From positions 286,364 through 350,363 of the forward strand of contig CAWGKQ010000004.1 of assembly GCA_963823245.1 (NCBI GenBank): a stretch of DNA of 64,000 nucleotides. Reading direction: 5' to 3'. The position numbers and the translations under genes were made by a program. The notes under the pieces were generated by a model. That model was not told where the DNA came from. It ran no database searches and saw nothing but the letters and a program-made list of their open reading frames with translations. This document shows positions 1 through 8,604 of this stretch, in pieces. This DNA is from JAWVFM01 sp963823245. GTDB lineage: Bacteria; Actinomycetota; Thermoleophilia; Solirubrobacterales; 70-9. Position 1 is the first letter of the stretch, and each line of letters starts with the position of its first letter.

Positions 1-2
1 AC

Positions 3-116
3 GACGCGGCCGGCGACGGCTACACATGGTCGTTCGCAGGCGAACGCCGCCTGAAGGGGATCGACGGCGGCGTGAAGCTCTTTCGCGCGCGCCCGGCGCA
101 GGCGGGCGGCTCCTAG
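3..116 (+). CDS. C-terminal end of a class III adenylate/guanylate cyclase (partial, cut by window start)
   Basis: Thirty-seven codons are open from the window edge to a TAG stop. The peptide contains 'WSFAGERRLKGIDGGVKLFR', which matches the last strand of class III nucleotide cyclase domains, where a Gly-Glu-x-x-x-Leu-Lys-Gly segment is followed by a hydrophobic 'v-L-F/Y-R' ending. The catalytic aspartates and the start lie outside the window, so activity cannot be judged. Its last four bases overlap the 3' end of the convergent gene that follows. The assignment rests on one short motif and is therefore only moderate. Confidence 0.5.
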   Translation, partial: DAAGDGYTWSFAGERRLKGIDGGVKLFRARPAQAGGS

Positions 117-526
117 CGCCGGCGGCGCTTACGCTCGCGCGCCCACGCGACTGCGCCCTTCGCCGTCGCGCCCGCAAGCCCGCGGGCGAGCGAAACCGGC
201 TCGATGATCCGGCGAAATCGCGTTCCGTCCGGTCCGATCTCGATGAAGCCGACCGGCGCGGCGGAGACCCAGCCGCCGAGGCCGCCGCCCTTGCCCTGTC
301 CGCCCTTGGACTCGGCCGGGTCCTCCGCGGCCTCGGCCGTGCCCCAGCCACCGCCGCCCGCCGCCTCGACGCTCGCGACGGGGATTACGGTGCGGCCGTT
401 GGCCTTGACCGGCTCGCCGTAGCAGAGCCGCGCGCCGGTGGCCTGAAGCGCCATCTCCCACGGGCTCAGCTCGCGGTCGGCCAGAGAGTCCTCGGCGACT
501 TCGTCGGCGCTCGCCATCGGCGCCAT
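113..526 (-). CDS. GerW/YtfJ-family protein
   Basis: A 137-residue protein. Its middle has the family pattern: a 'YGEPVKANGRTVIPVASV' strand, a glycine-rich loop (residues about 56-86), then 'VSAAPVGFIEI'. This matches the GerW (YtfJ) family, first described in Bacillus sporulation but common in non-spore-forming actinobacteria, where its role is unknown. There is no signal peptide or membrane segment. The tail is basic (RERKRRRR). An alternative ATG lies three codons in. The gene converges on the cyclase fragment and is divergent from dipZ with about 76 bp between them. Confidence 0.6.
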   Translation of the reverse strand: MAPMASADEVAEDSLADRELSPWEMALQATGARLCYGEPVKANGRTVIPVASVEAAGGGGWGTAEAAEDPAESKGGQGKGGGLGGWVSAAPVGFIEIGPDGTRFRRIIEPVSLARGLAGATAKGAVAWARERKRRRR

Positions 527-602
527 CCTAAGCCGCCGCGTAACGCGGCGCGCGTTCGATCGACTTAGCGGCGATTAGGAGGCTCGCGGGACCCTTGCCG
601 AG

Positions 603-2343
603 TTGATACTGCTCATTCTCTTCGCGCTCGTCGCCGGCGCCGGTACGGCTGTGTCGCCGTGCGTGCTGCCCGTGCTGCCCGCGATCCTGTCGGCCGGGCT
701 CACCGGAGGGCGCCGCCGGCCGCTCGGGATCGTCGTGGGCCTCGCCGTCTCCTTCACCTTCGCCACGGTCGCGCTCGTCTACGTGATCGCGGCGCTCGGG
801 CTTCCGAACGACCTCGCGCGCACCATCGCGATCGTCGTGCTCGCGGTCTTCGGCGTGACGCTGATGATCCCGCCCCTGGCGGCGCGGGTCGAGGCAGCGA
901 CCCAGCGCCTGGTGCCGGCACCGGCACGGCCGGGCAGCGAGGGCTTCGGCTCGGGAATGCTCGTCGGCGCGAGCCTCGGGTTCGTCTACGCGCCGTGCGC
1001 GGGGCCGATCCTCGCAGGGGTCATCACGGTGTCGGCTGCGCAGGACTTCACCTTCGGCCGCCTGGCCGTTGCCCTCGCCTACTCCATCGGGTCCGCCGCG
1101 GTGCTGTATGTGCTGATGATCGGCGGCCGGCGCATCACGGACCGCCTGACCGCCTACCGGGGCTGGATCCAGCCCGCGCTCGGCGCGGTGATGGTCGCGG
1201 CCGCCGTCGTCATGGCGACGAACCTCGATGTCCGGTTCGAGGGTGCGATCGCCCGCCACCTGCCCGCCGCGTTCGTCGACCCGACTTCTCGGATCGAGGA
1301 GAGCTCGGCGGTCTCGGGGGACCTCGCCGCGCTGCGCGGGGGCGGCCCGGCCGCGAAGGAGGGCGGCTCGGCCGAGGCGGCGGCCGGCAAGCGCCTGCCG
1401 GACCTCGGGGTCGCGCCGGACTTCACCGGCAACCAGATGTGGTTCAACACCCCGGGCGGTCGGCCCCTCTCCCTCGGCGGCGATCTGCATGGACATGTGG
1501 TCCTCGTCGACTTCTGGACCTATACGTGCGTCAACTGCATTCGCACCCTCCCGTACCTCGAGGATTGGTACCGCCGCTACCACCGCTACGGGTTCGACAT
1601 CGTCGGTGTGCACACGCCGGAGTTCCCGTTCGAGCGCGAGGCGTCGAACGTGGCCGACGCGATCGACCAGTTCGGCCTCACCTATCCCGTCGCACAGGAC
1701 AACGACTACGCCACCTGGAGCGCGTATCGCAACCAGTACTGGCCGGCCGACTACCTGGTCGACGCGCAGGGACAAGTCCGCTACGTCCATTTCGGCGAGG
1801 GCGACTACGGCGCCGCGGAGCGCGCGATCCGCGGCCTGCTGGCGGCCGCCGGGCACCCGCCCGGAGGCGGCATGACGAAGGTCAGGGCACAGCGGGCTTC
1901 GCTGGGCGTCCAGACGCCGGAGTCCTACCTCGGCGCGGCGAAGGCGGACCGGTTCGTCGGCGACCCGATCCGGCTCGGAACCAGCGCCTACCGCGCCGTG
2001 GCGCGCGGGTCGCTGGCGCCCAACGCGCTCTCCGTACGGCGGCAGGTGGGCCATCAGCCAGGACGCCGCGACGGCTGCTCGCGACGCGACCCTCGAGCTC
2101 AACTTCGACGCCCGCCGAGTCTTCCTCGTGCTCGGCTCGCCCGGTCGAGCGCGGCCGGTGCACGTGCTGCTCGACGGCAGGCCGCTTCCGGATCGGCTCG
2201 CCGGCGCCGACGTCCATGGCGGCGTCGCCGAGATCTCCCGCCAGCGCCTCTACAGCCTCGTCGACCTGCCGGCCGATCAGGCCCACGTGTTGACGCTGCG
2301 GTTCGCGCCCGGGGTGTCGGGCTACGCGTTCACGTTCGGCTGA
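603..2343 (+). CDS. dipZ: DipZ-like protein: CcdA membrane domain, TlpA-like thioredoxin domain and C-terminal beta domain (one frameshift)
   Basis: Probably carries reducing equivalents across the membrane to extracytoplasmic thiol proteins. Residues 1 to about 215 form a CcdA-type membrane unit with the two reactive cysteines in 'SPCVLP' (C20) and 'YAPCAGP' (C132). Residues about 265-425 form a thioredoxin fold with the CVNC pair (C309/C312) in 'DFWTYTCVNCIRTLPYL'. The rest is the DipZ-type beta domain ending 'GVSGYAFTFG'. The reading frame shifts near 2034: dropping one base at 'tccgtacgg' restores 'LSYGGRWAIS' and an open frame to 2343. The start is a TTG, and an AGGAGG lies too far upstream to be certain. 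Organisation resembles mycobacterial DipZ. Confidence 0.85.
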
Positions 2344-2347
2344 GAAT

Positions 2348-2400
2348 ACTTGCGGGCGCCTTTGGCGCCCTTACACGCTCGTTTCGGAGCTAGAGCTCCT
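2348..2400 (-). repeat. Dispersed double-hairpin repeat, copy B (reverse orientation)
   Basis: Read on the minus strand this is a copy of the repeat also found at 3361-3412 and 50042-50093. It has a 5-bp stem GGAGC/GCTCC with loop TCTA, then GAAA, a variable spacer, then a 7-bp stem GGGCGCC/GGCGCCC with loop AAA, then CGCAAGT. Relative to the other copies the first stem has a paired change (G-C to A-T), so the hairpin is preserved. It fills the gap between the convergent ends of dipZ and a methyltransferase, where it could act as a terminator. Confidence 0.8.
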
Positions 2401-3323
2401 CAATTCAGACCCGGCTTGCTCGCCGAGAGGACGAGGTTGTAGAAGAGGCTGGGCGGGAGGCTCGGCTCGAGCACCGCGGAATCGACGCGCTGGAGCGCGA
2501 GGTAGCTGCGAAACGCGAACGTCCTCCAGGCAATCGGAACACCCTCGGGCTCCGCGCTTCCCTCGAGCGAGCGCATGACCCAGCCAAAGGCGTTCGCGAG
2601 GAGCTCCTCGCCCCGGATCCGCGGTTCAGTCAGGCCGGCCGCCTCGACCATCCGGCGCAGGTCGCCCGGGGCGAAGGAGTGGACGTCGACCTCCCACTCG
2701 AGCCCGCGGTCGCCGGCGCATTCGGGCGAGCTCACAGCGCGTGCCTCGGCCCCGAGGGCGCGCCGCCAGATCGGAGCGAGGGTGACCCCGAGCCGCTTCG
2801 GGAGGACGGCGAGGCGGTCGCCGTAGCGCGAGGGCTCGCCGCAGAAGGCCACCACCCCGCCGGGTCGCAGAACTCGCGTGAACTCGCGGAACGCCCGCGC
2901 CAGGTCGGGGATGTGATGGAGGACCGCGTGTCCGAAGACGAGATCGAAGCTCTCGTCGTCGAACGGCAGCTCCTCGGCCTCGGCGCGCACGGTCCGCGCC
3001 TCGAGGCCAAGCGCGCTCGCCGAGGTCGAAAGCGCGCCGAGCATGCCGTCCGAGATGTCGGTCGCCGTCGCCCTGGAGATCAGCCCCGCCTGCAGCATGT
3101 TGAGCGTGAAGTAGCCGGTGCCCGCGCCGATCTCGAGCGCCTCTTCGAACGCGCCGTCGGGCAGGCGCCCGAGCGCCTTGCGCAGCTTCTCGCTCACCTG
3201 GGCCTGGCCGACCTCGCCGAGGTCGATGCCCCACTTGGCGTCGTAGTCGGTGGCCGCCAGGTCGTGGTAGCGGACGTTTGCGTCCTTGATCTGCTCGGGA
3301 CTGGCCGTCGGCGCAGCGGGCAT
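2400..3323 (-). CDS. Class I SAM-dependent methyltransferase
   Basis: A 307-residue protein. Motif I is 'ALEIGAGTGYFTLNML', followed by an acidic motif II strand ('ATATDIS') and 'LVFGHAVLHHIPDL', typical of Methyltransf_11/25 domains acting on small molecules or lipids. Residues about 190-307 form a C-terminal region I do not recognise. The ATG start at 3323 is preceded by a divergent intergenic region with repeat copy A, and its 3' end abuts repeat copy B, so inverted repeat copies flank the gene. The substrate is unknown. It lies next to another methyltransferase on the opposite strand, but the two do not resemble each other beyond the common fold. Confidence 0.8.
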   Translation of the reverse strand: MPAAPTASPEQIKDANVRYHDLAATDYDAKWGIDLGEVGQAQVSEKLRKALGRLPDGAFEEALEIGAGTGYFTLNMLQAGLISRATATDISDGMLGALSTSASALGLEARTVRAEAEELPFDDESFDLVFGHAVLHHIPDLARAFREFTRVLRPGGVVAFCGEPSRYGDRLAVLPKRLGVTLAPIWRRALGAEARAVSSPECAGDRGLEWEVDVHSFAPGDLRRMVEAAGLTEPRIRGEELLANAFGWVMRSLEGSAEPEGVPIAWRTFAFRSYLALQRVDSAVLEPSLPPSLFYNLVLSASKPGLN

Positions 3324-3360
3324 CGGGCCGACGATCGTAGCCTTCGCGGATCTGAAGATG

Positions 3361-3412
3361 AGGGGCTTTGCCCCGAAAGGAGCGTGTAAGGGCGCCGAAG
3401 GCGCCCGCAAGT
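3361..3412 (+). repeat. Dispersed double-hairpin repeat, copy A
   Basis: Two hairpins in tandem: GGGGC-TTT-GCCCC then GAAA, a spacer 'ggagcgtgtaa', then GGGCGCC-GAA-GGCGCCC and CGCAAGT. The last base lies one nucleotide before the ATG of the methyltransferase at 3414, so the second stem ends only about eight bases from the start codon and no Shine-Dalgarno sequence fits between. Copy C at 50042-50093 has the same relation to its downstream gene. There are no terminal target duplications or coding capacity. Confidence 0.8.
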
Positions 3413-3413
3413 T

Positions 3414-4172
3414 ATGCAGGCTACGTCCAACAGCACCAGCCGCCCGGCGTCCCCGCCGCTCGAGCTGACGGGGGAGAGGACGCTGCCGGACGTCCCGGCG
3501 GAGAACTACTGGTACCGGCGGCATCTCGCCGTGTACGAGTGGATCGCCGAGCGGGTGGGCGGGCTTCGTGTGGCCGACCTCGCGTGCGGCGAGGGCTACG
3601 GGTCGGCCGTCCTCGCCGCGACCGCCGCGGACGTCGTCGGCGTCGACGCCAACCCCGAGGCCCACGAGCACGCTCGGCTGCGCTACGCGCGGCCCGGACT
3701 CACCTTCGAGCGCGGGCTCGTGGAGGACGTGCGTGGCCCCTACGACGCGATCGTCTTCCTGCAGACGATCGAGCACGTCCCCGACCCCGAGGACCTGTGC
3801 CGGCGGATCGCCGCCGCCGCGCCGACGGCGTACATCTCGACGCCCAACCGCCTTACGCTCGCGCCGCCCGGGGCCGAGCGCTCCGGCAACCCCTGGCACG
3901 TTCGCGAGTACACCGCCGTGGAGTACCGCGACCTCCTGGAGACTCGCTTCGCCGCCGTCGAGGTCCTCGGCCTTCACCACGCACACAAGCTGCGCCTTCA
4001 CGAGCTCGCTATCCGCGCGGGCTGGGACCGGGTCCATCCGGCGCTGCGGCTCACGAAGCCCTTCTACGACCGCTTCGTCCCGGCGATATCGGCCTCGGAC
4101 TTCCAGCTTCGCACCGCGGAGGAGGCGAGCCTCGATCGGGCGCTCGACTTCGTCGCCGTCTGCCATGTCTGA
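3414..4172 (+). CDS. SAM-dependent methyltransferase next to glucan genes
   Basis: 252 residues with a class I methyltransferase core: motif I 'VADLACGEGYGSAVLA' (residues about 52-67), 'VVGVDANPEAHEHARLRY', and 'YDAIVFLQTIEHVPDP' as the motif III/IV region. The start codon is immediately downstream of a repeat hairpin and has no visible Shine-Dalgarno sequence. The stop overlaps the next start (ATG at 4165), so translation is probably coupled to the GH57 branching enzyme. This suggests a role in alpha-glucan or methylated polysaccharide metabolism, though that is inference from position only. Confidence 0.8.
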   Translation: MQATSNSTSRPASPPLELTGERTLPDVPAENYWYRRHLAVYEWIAERVGGLRVADLACGEGYGSAVLAATAADVVGVDANPEAHEHARLRYARPGLTFERGLVEDVRGPYDAIVFLQTIEHVPDPEDLCRRIAAAAPTAYISTPNRLTLAPPGAERSGNPWHVREYTAVEYRDLLETRFAAVEVLGLHHAHKLRLHELAIRAGWDRVHPALRLTKPFYDRFVPAISASDFQLRTAEEASLDRALDFVAVCHV

Positions 4173-5589
4173 GCTCGAGCCGCAGAGCGCGGGCGACCTC
4201 GCGATCGTCCTGCACTCCCACATGCCCTACGTCGAGGGGTTCGGCACCTATCCGTTCGGCGAGGAGTGGCTGCTCGATGCGGTCGCGCGCAGCTATCTGC
4301 CGGTGCTCGACGCCGCCCAGCGGGTGACGATGACGGTGACGCCGGTCCTGGCGGACCAGCTCGAGGCCCCGGGTGTCTTCGAGCGCGTCGAGGAGTTCGT
4401 GAGGGAGCTGCGGCTCGGCGCCGCGCGGGCCGACGCGGCGGACGTCCCACGAGAGCTGCGCCCGGCGTGCCTCGCCGAGGCCTCGCGCTACGAATCCGCA
4501 GCCAAGCGGATCGAAGACTTGGACGGCGACCTGCTGGCAGCCTTCGCGGCGCCGGCCCGCGACGGCCGGCTCGCGTTGATGACGTCCACTGCGACGCACG
4601 CCGTGCTGCCCCTCTTGGCGACCCGCGCGGGGAGGCGCCTTCAGGTCGAGGTAGGGATGCGATCGCACCGGCGCCGGTTCGGGGAGCCGGCGGGGTTCTG
4701 GCTGCCCGAGTGCGCCTACGAGCCGGGCATCGAGAGCGCCCTGGCCGCCGCGGGCATCGAGCTCTTCTGCGTCGATCAGAGCGCCCACGAGGTTGGGCTC
4801 GCGGCGCTGGCTCCGGCGGCGACGGCGGCCGGCCCGGTCGCCGCGACGATCGACTGGGAGGCGGTCTCCTGGCTCTGGTCCCTCGACGGCTACCCGTCGG
4901 ACCCGGCGTACGCCGACTTCCACCGCAAGTCGCTTCGCGGATGCCGGCCATGGGCGATCGGCGGCGACGCATACGACCCCGACGCGGCCTCCGCGCGCGC
5001 TCGGGCACAGGCCTCGGAGTTTCTCGACGCCGTCGCCGCGAGGCTCGACGCCTTCGCCGCGGAGCGAGGCGAGCGCGGCCTCCTGACCTTCGCGATCGAC
5101 ACCGAGCTGCTCGGGCACTGGTGGTGGGAGGGCCCGGGCTGGCTCGAGGAGGTGATTCGGCTGGCGCCGGGGCGTCGCGTCAGGATGCTCACGCTTCCCG
5201 AGGCCATCGCCGAGCGTGAACCCTCCGAGCGGCCGCTTCAGCCGTCGAGCTGGGGCGACGGCAAGGACCTTCGGACCTGGGACTCGCCCCCCGTCGCAGA
5301 CCTCGCCTGGGCCGCGCGCCGGCTCGAGCTGCGCACGATCGGCGCCCTCGGCGTCGACGGCATCCCGCAGCCGGCCCGTGAGCGCGCGGTGCGCGAGCTC
5401 CTCGCGCTGCAGGCGAGCGACTGGGCGTTTCTCGACGGCCGCCGGCAGGCGGGCGACTATCCGTATCAGCGCGCGACCGCCCACGCCAGGGGCGTCCTCG
5501 ACGCCCTAGACTCCGGCGACCCGGTCCCCGACGCACGCATGCGAAGCCTCGCGCCCGATCTCAGCCTCGTCCCGCTGCTCGAGCCTTGA
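4165..5589 (+). CDS. GH57 1,4-alpha-glucan branching enzyme
   Basis: 474 residues, close to the usual size for GH57 branching enzymes. The N-terminal 'LHSHMPYVEGFGTYPFGEEW' is the characteristic first block. The predicted nucleophile is Glu182 in 'WLPECAY' and the general acid is Asp312 in 'DTELLGHWWWEG'; both blocks match the TK1436-like branching-enzyme group. The C-terminal region (residues about 360-474) is the DUF1957 helical part. It overlaps the upstream methyltransferase by eight bases and is seven bases from the GT4 gene, so the three genes form one operon. The enzyme would introduce alpha-1,6 branches in glycogen or a related alpha-glucan in the cytoplasm. Confidence 0.88.
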   Translation: MSELEPQSAGDLAIVLHSHMPYVEGFGTYPFGEEWLLDAVARSYLPVLDAAQRVTMTVTPVLADQLEAPGVFERVEEFVRELRLGAARADAADVPRELRPACLAEASRYESAAKRIEDLDGDLLAAFAAPARDGRLALMTSTATHAVLPLLATRAGRRLQVEVGMRSHRRRFGEPAGFWLPECAYEPGIESALAAAGIELFCVDQSAHEVGLAALAPAATAAGPVAATIDWEAVSWLWSLDGYPSDPAYADFHRKSLRGCRPWAIGGDAYDPDAASARARAQASEFLDAVAARLDAFAAERGERGLLTFAIDTELLGHWWWEGPGWLEEVIRLAPGRRVRMLTLPEAIAEREPSERPLQPSSWGDGKDLRTWDSPPVADLAWAARRLELRTIGALGVDGIPQPARERAVRELLALQASDWAFLDGRRQAGDYPYQRATAHARGVLDALDSGDPVPDARMRSLAPDLSLVPLLEP

Positions 5590-5596
5590 GGCCCGC

Positions 5597-6793
5597 GTGA
5601 CCCGAATCCTCATCCTGAGCTGGGAGTACCCGCCCCTCATCGAGGGCGGCCTCGCGCGCCACGTGCGCAAGCTCTCCGAGGGCCTCGTCGCCGAGGGCGT
5701 CGAGGTCCACGTGCTGACACGCGGCGGCGAGGAGTCCCCGGCCGAGGGGGTTGTCGGAGGCGTCGCGATCCACCGCGTGCTCGAGCCGAGCCGCCCGCGC
5801 GACCTCGGCGAGTTCGTCGCCTGGGTCGAGCGCATGAACGCCGACATGCTCGCCGCCGGAGTCGAGCTCGGCGACCGCTTCGACTTCGACGTCGTCCACG
5901 GCCATGACTGGCTCGTGGCGATGGCCTGCGACCACCTCGCCCGCCGCTTCGATTCCGCCCTCGTGGCGACCATCCACGCGACCGAGCACGGTCGCCATCA
6001 GGGCTGGGTGGCGGACCATCCCCAATCGCACATCCACGGCGTCGAGCGGTGGATCACGAACCGCGCCGACCGGGTGATCACCTGCTCGTATTACATGCGC
6101 GAGCAGGTCTCGGACATCTTCGGGGTCCCCGAGGACCGCATCGAGGTGATCCCGAACGGCATCGACCCCGAGGACCTTCCGGCGCCCGCGAGCGCGGAGC
6201 TCGGGCGGCTGCGGGGCGAGTTCGCCGCGCCCGACGAGCGCCTCGTCCTCCTCATCGGCCGCCTCGTCTACGAGAAGGGCTTCCAGATCGCCCTCGAGGC
6301 CATGCCCGGGCTGATCGAGCGCTGCCCGGGAACGCGATTCCTGGTCGCGGGCTCTGGGACCCACGAGGAGGAGCTTCGCCGCCAGGCGGCCGGCCTCGGG
6401 CTGATGGACCACGGCACGTTCCTCGGGTGGATCGGCGACGACGTGCTGCACTCGCTCTACCGGATCGCCGACGTGTGCGTGGTGCCATCGATCTACGAGC
6501 CGTTCGGGCTCGTGGCGCTCGAGGCGATGGCCTCGGGATGCCCGTGCATCGTCGCGGACACGGGCGGCCTGCGAGAGGTCGTCCCCAACGAAGCCGTCGG
6601 CCTGCGCTTCCGGTCGCGCGACGCCACCGAGCTCGGGCGGATGGTCGAGCGCGTCCTCGGCGATGCCGAGCTTCGCGAGCGACTGATCAGCGACGCCTCG
6701 GAGCACGTGCTGCGCTTCGACTGGGCCGACGTCGCGACGCGCACGGCTTCGCTCTACCGCGAGACGGCCGGCGCGCCGGCCTATCGCACTTAG
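5597..6793 (+). CDS. GT4-family glycosyltransferase, glycogen synthase-like
   Basis: 398 residues with both Rossmann halves of a GT-B enzyme. It opens 'ILILSWEYPPLIEGGLARHV', where the GG loop binds the nucleotide sugar, and has 'VVHGHDWLVAM', 'VIPNGIDPEDL' and the retaining-enzyme block 'PSIYEPFGLVALEAMASG' (E-x7-E). This pattern is that of GT4 enzymes such as the actinobacterial glycogen synthase/GlgM group. Its place directly after a GH57 branching enzyme supports alpha-1,4-glucan elongation, with ADP- or UDP-glucose as donor. It is not a GT5 GlgA, since the N-terminal KTGGL motif is missing. Confidence 0.85.
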   Translation: MTRILILSWEYPPLIEGGLARHVRKLSEGLVAEGVEVHVLTRGGEESPAEGVVGGVAIHRVLEPSRPRDLGEFVAWVERMNADMLAAGVELGDRFDFDVVHGHDWLVAMACDHLARRFDSALVATIHATEHGRHQGWVADHPQSHIHGVERWITNRADRVITCSYYMREQVSDIFGVPEDRIEVIPNGIDPEDLPAPASAELGRLRGEFAAPDERLVLLIGRLVYEKGFQIALEAMPGLIERCPGTRFLVAGSGTHEEELRRQAAGLGLMDHGTFLGWIGDDVLHSLYRIADVCVVPSIYEPFGLVALEAMASGCPCIVADTGGLREVVPNEAVGLRFRSRDATELGRMVERVLGDAELRERLISDASEHVLRFDWADVATRTASLYRETAGAPAYRT

Positions 6794-6828
6794 GGTTAGC
6801 CCCGACAGGCGACACAGGGAGGTGGAGC

Positions 6829-6986
6829 ATGGCTCCTCGACAGCGGTTCAACCGCGACCTGCGCGGGATGGCGTTCTTCGTGGCGATTGGGGGCGCGCAA
6901 GGTCCGGGTGACGACCTACAAGGGGGGGCGGGAGCACGTCTTCGGACACCCAGGACAACGACTTCCACCTGATCGTCGCCTGCTGA
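6829..6986 (+). CDS. Small hypothetical protein, about 50 residues, probably with two homopolymer frameshifts
   Basis: An ATG at 6829 follows a good Shine-Dalgarno sequence ('gggaggtggagc'). As written, the frame gives MAPRQRFNRDLRGMAFFVAI and runs on to a stop at 6972 with unlikely composition. Shifting by one base at the G5 run 6889-6893 gives 'RKVRVTTYKGG', and shifting again at the G7 run 6922-6928 gives 'DTQDNDFHLIVAC' and a stop at 6984-6986. I recognise no family. The strong ribosome site and sensible restored peptide suggest a real small gene. Confidence 0.35.
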
Positions 6987-6989
6987 ACC

Positions 6990-7610
6990 TCAGGGCTCGA
7001 CAGGGTCGGGCCAGCTGAGGCTGGACGGCGCATCGCGCATCCGCAGCACCCTGGCCGGGATGCCCCCGACCACGGCGTTCGCGGGCACATCGCGGTTGAC
7101 GACGGAGTAGGTGCCGACCACGGAGTTGTCGCCCACGCGCACGCCTCGCAGGAACGAGGCCCCGTAGCCGATCCAGACGTTGGAACCCACCAGGACGTCC
7201 CGCTTGTAGATGCCCTGCAGGCGGATCGGCCTCTCGACCTCCACGGTTCCGTGGTCGAAGTCGATGAACATCGCGCGGTCGGCGATCACGCACTGCTCGC
7301 CGATCCGGATGCGCTGGTAGGCGGAGATCGTGCACTCCTGGCCGAGGACGGTCTTCGCGCCGATTTCGACCACGCCCTCGTGAGAGCGGATCTTGGTCCC
7401 GTCGCCGATCCAGGCGAACCGCCCGAAGCGCACCTTCGCGTCGCGGCCGATCTGGATCTCCAGGCCGCGGCCGAAGAAGACCGGCCCGTCGGTCTCCCAG
7501 CGCCATCCGGCCGGAGTCAGGAAACGGCGCCACAGATATCGCCACAGAAGACGCGCGTACTTGACGTTCAGCATCCCGTTGCGGGCGAGGAAGCGCGTGG
7601 TCCTGAGCAC
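6990..7610 (-). CDS. Left-handed beta-helix (hexapeptide repeat) acyltransferase
   Basis: About 206 residues. Residues about 45-190 are made of imperfect hexapeptide repeats of the [LIV]-G-x4 type, for example 'IGDGTKIRSHEGVVEIGAKT' and 'VLVGSNVWIGYGASFLRGVR', ending 'PANAVVGGIPARVLRMRD', which is the standard end of the LbH fold in maltose/chloramphenicol-type acetyltransferases. Such enzymes O- or N-acetylate sugars with acetyl-CoA. I chose the GTG at 7610; an ATG at 7574 is the alternative. The gene is divergent from meaB with 28 bp between starts. The acceptor is unknown. Confidence 0.75.
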   Translation of the reverse strand: MLRTTRFLARNGMLNVKYARLLWRYLWRRFLTPAGWRWETDGPVFFGRGLEIQIGRDAKVRFGRFAWIGDGTKIRSHEGVVEIGAKTVLGQECTISAYQRIRIGEQCVIADRAMFIDFDHGTVEVERPIRLQGIYKRDVLVGSNVWIGYGASFLRGVRVGDNSVVGTYSVVNRDVPANAVVGGIPARVLRMRDAPSSLSWPDPVEP

Positions 7611-7638
7611 GGCGGGCCGGACTCTAGACTCACGCCCG

Positions 7639-8604
7639 GTGCCGGAAGCCGAGACAGCCTCCGACGCCCCTCTCGCGGAGCGCCTGCTCGCGGGTGAGGG
7701 CCGTGCCCTCGCGCGGGCGATCAGCCTGGTGGAGAACCGCGATCCGAAGGGCGACGAGCTGGTCGCCGAGATCTTCCCCCGCACCGGGCGGGCGCGGATC
7801 GTCGGCGTCACCGGGCCGCCCGGCGTCGGCAAGAGCACGCTGATCGGCGCGATCACGGCGGAGCTCCGCCGGCGCGAGCGGACCGTGGGCGTGCTGTCGA
7901 TCGATCCCTCCAGCCCATTCACCCAGGGCGCAGTGCTCGGCGACAGGATCCGGCTCTCGGACCACTTCCTCGACGCGGGCGTCTTCATCCGCTCGATGGC
8001 GACCCGCGGCTCGCTCGGCGGTCTCGCGGAGGCCGCGCTTCAGGCCGCGCTCCTGATGGACGCCTCCGGCAAGGACGACGTCCTGCTCGAGACCGTCGGC
8101 GTGGGCCAGGGCGAGATCGACGTCGTCGACCATGCCGACACCGTGGTGCTTGCGCTCCAGCCGGGATCCGGAGACTCCATCCAGGCCCTGAAGGCCGGCG
8201 TGATGGAGATCCCCGACGTGATCGTGGTCAACAAGCGCGACCATCCACTCGCCGACACGATGGTGCGCGAGATCAGGTCGATCCTGGCGATCGCGCCCGA
8301 CCGCTCCTGGAAGGTCCCGGTGGTGAGGACGGAGGCGACGAAGGGCGAGGGGGTCGAGGAGCTGGTCGAGCGCGTGGACGAGCACCGCGCGCACATCGAG
8401 GCCGAGGGTACGCTCGCGAAGCGGCGCGCCCGGAACCTGCGCGCCGAGGTGGTTGGCATCGCGGCGAGCCGGATGCGGCGGGACCTCGAGGGCCACCTCG
8501 ACGCCGATCCGGCGTTCACCGAGCTCCTCGAGCGGGTCGTGCGCCGTGAGACCGACCCGGCGACGGCGGCCGGTGAGTTGCTGGAAAGGGCGACCGATGG
8601 TTGA
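7639..8604 (+). CDS. meaB: MeaB/ArgK-family GTPase, acyl-CoA mutase chaperone
   Basis: 321 residues of the G3E GTPase group. The P-loop is 'GVTGPPGVGKSTLIGAIT', the metal-binding block is 'SIDPSSPFTQGAVLGDRIR', the conserved 'ATRGSLGGLA' follows, and 'VGVGQGEIDVVDHAD' and 'VVNKRDHP' (NKxD) complete the set. MeaB proteins gate loading of adenosylcobalamin into methylmalonyl-CoA or isobutyryl-CoA mutase and protect it from inactivation. The likely client subunits are encoded about 6 kb downstream (14734 and 16735) rather than next door. The start is a GTG at 7639 with no clear ribosome site. Confidence 0.9.
   Translation: MPEAETASDAPLAERLLAGEGRALARAISLVENRDPKGDELVAEIFPRTGRARIVGVTGPPGVGKSTLIGAITAELRRRERTVGVLSIDPSSPFTQGAVLGDRIRLSDHFLDAGVFIRSMATRGSLGGLAEAALQAALLMDASGKDDVLLETVGVGQGEIDVVDHADTVVLALQPGSGDSIQALKAGVMEIPDVIVVNKRDHPLADTMVREIRSILAIAPDRSWKVPVVRTEATKGEGVEELVERVDEHRAHIEAEGTLAKRRARNLRAEVVGIAASRMRRDLEGHLDADPAFTELLERVVRRETDPATAAGELLERATDG

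Noticed and set aside
528..2102. Long open frame antisense to dipZ (524 codons)
   Set aside because: It mirrors the high-GC codon structure of dipZ, has Arg/Asp/Ala-rich low-complexity composition and no recognisable domain. The same applies to the antisense frames at 4051-5484, 14404-16419, 27869-30418, 34665-36404, 37617-39476 and 55101-56381.
2348..3412. A transposon-like unit (methyltransferase between inverted repeats)
   Set aside because: There is no transposase, no target-site duplication, and the third repeat copy stands alone, so the flanking copies are better seen as independent insertions or leader/terminator elements.
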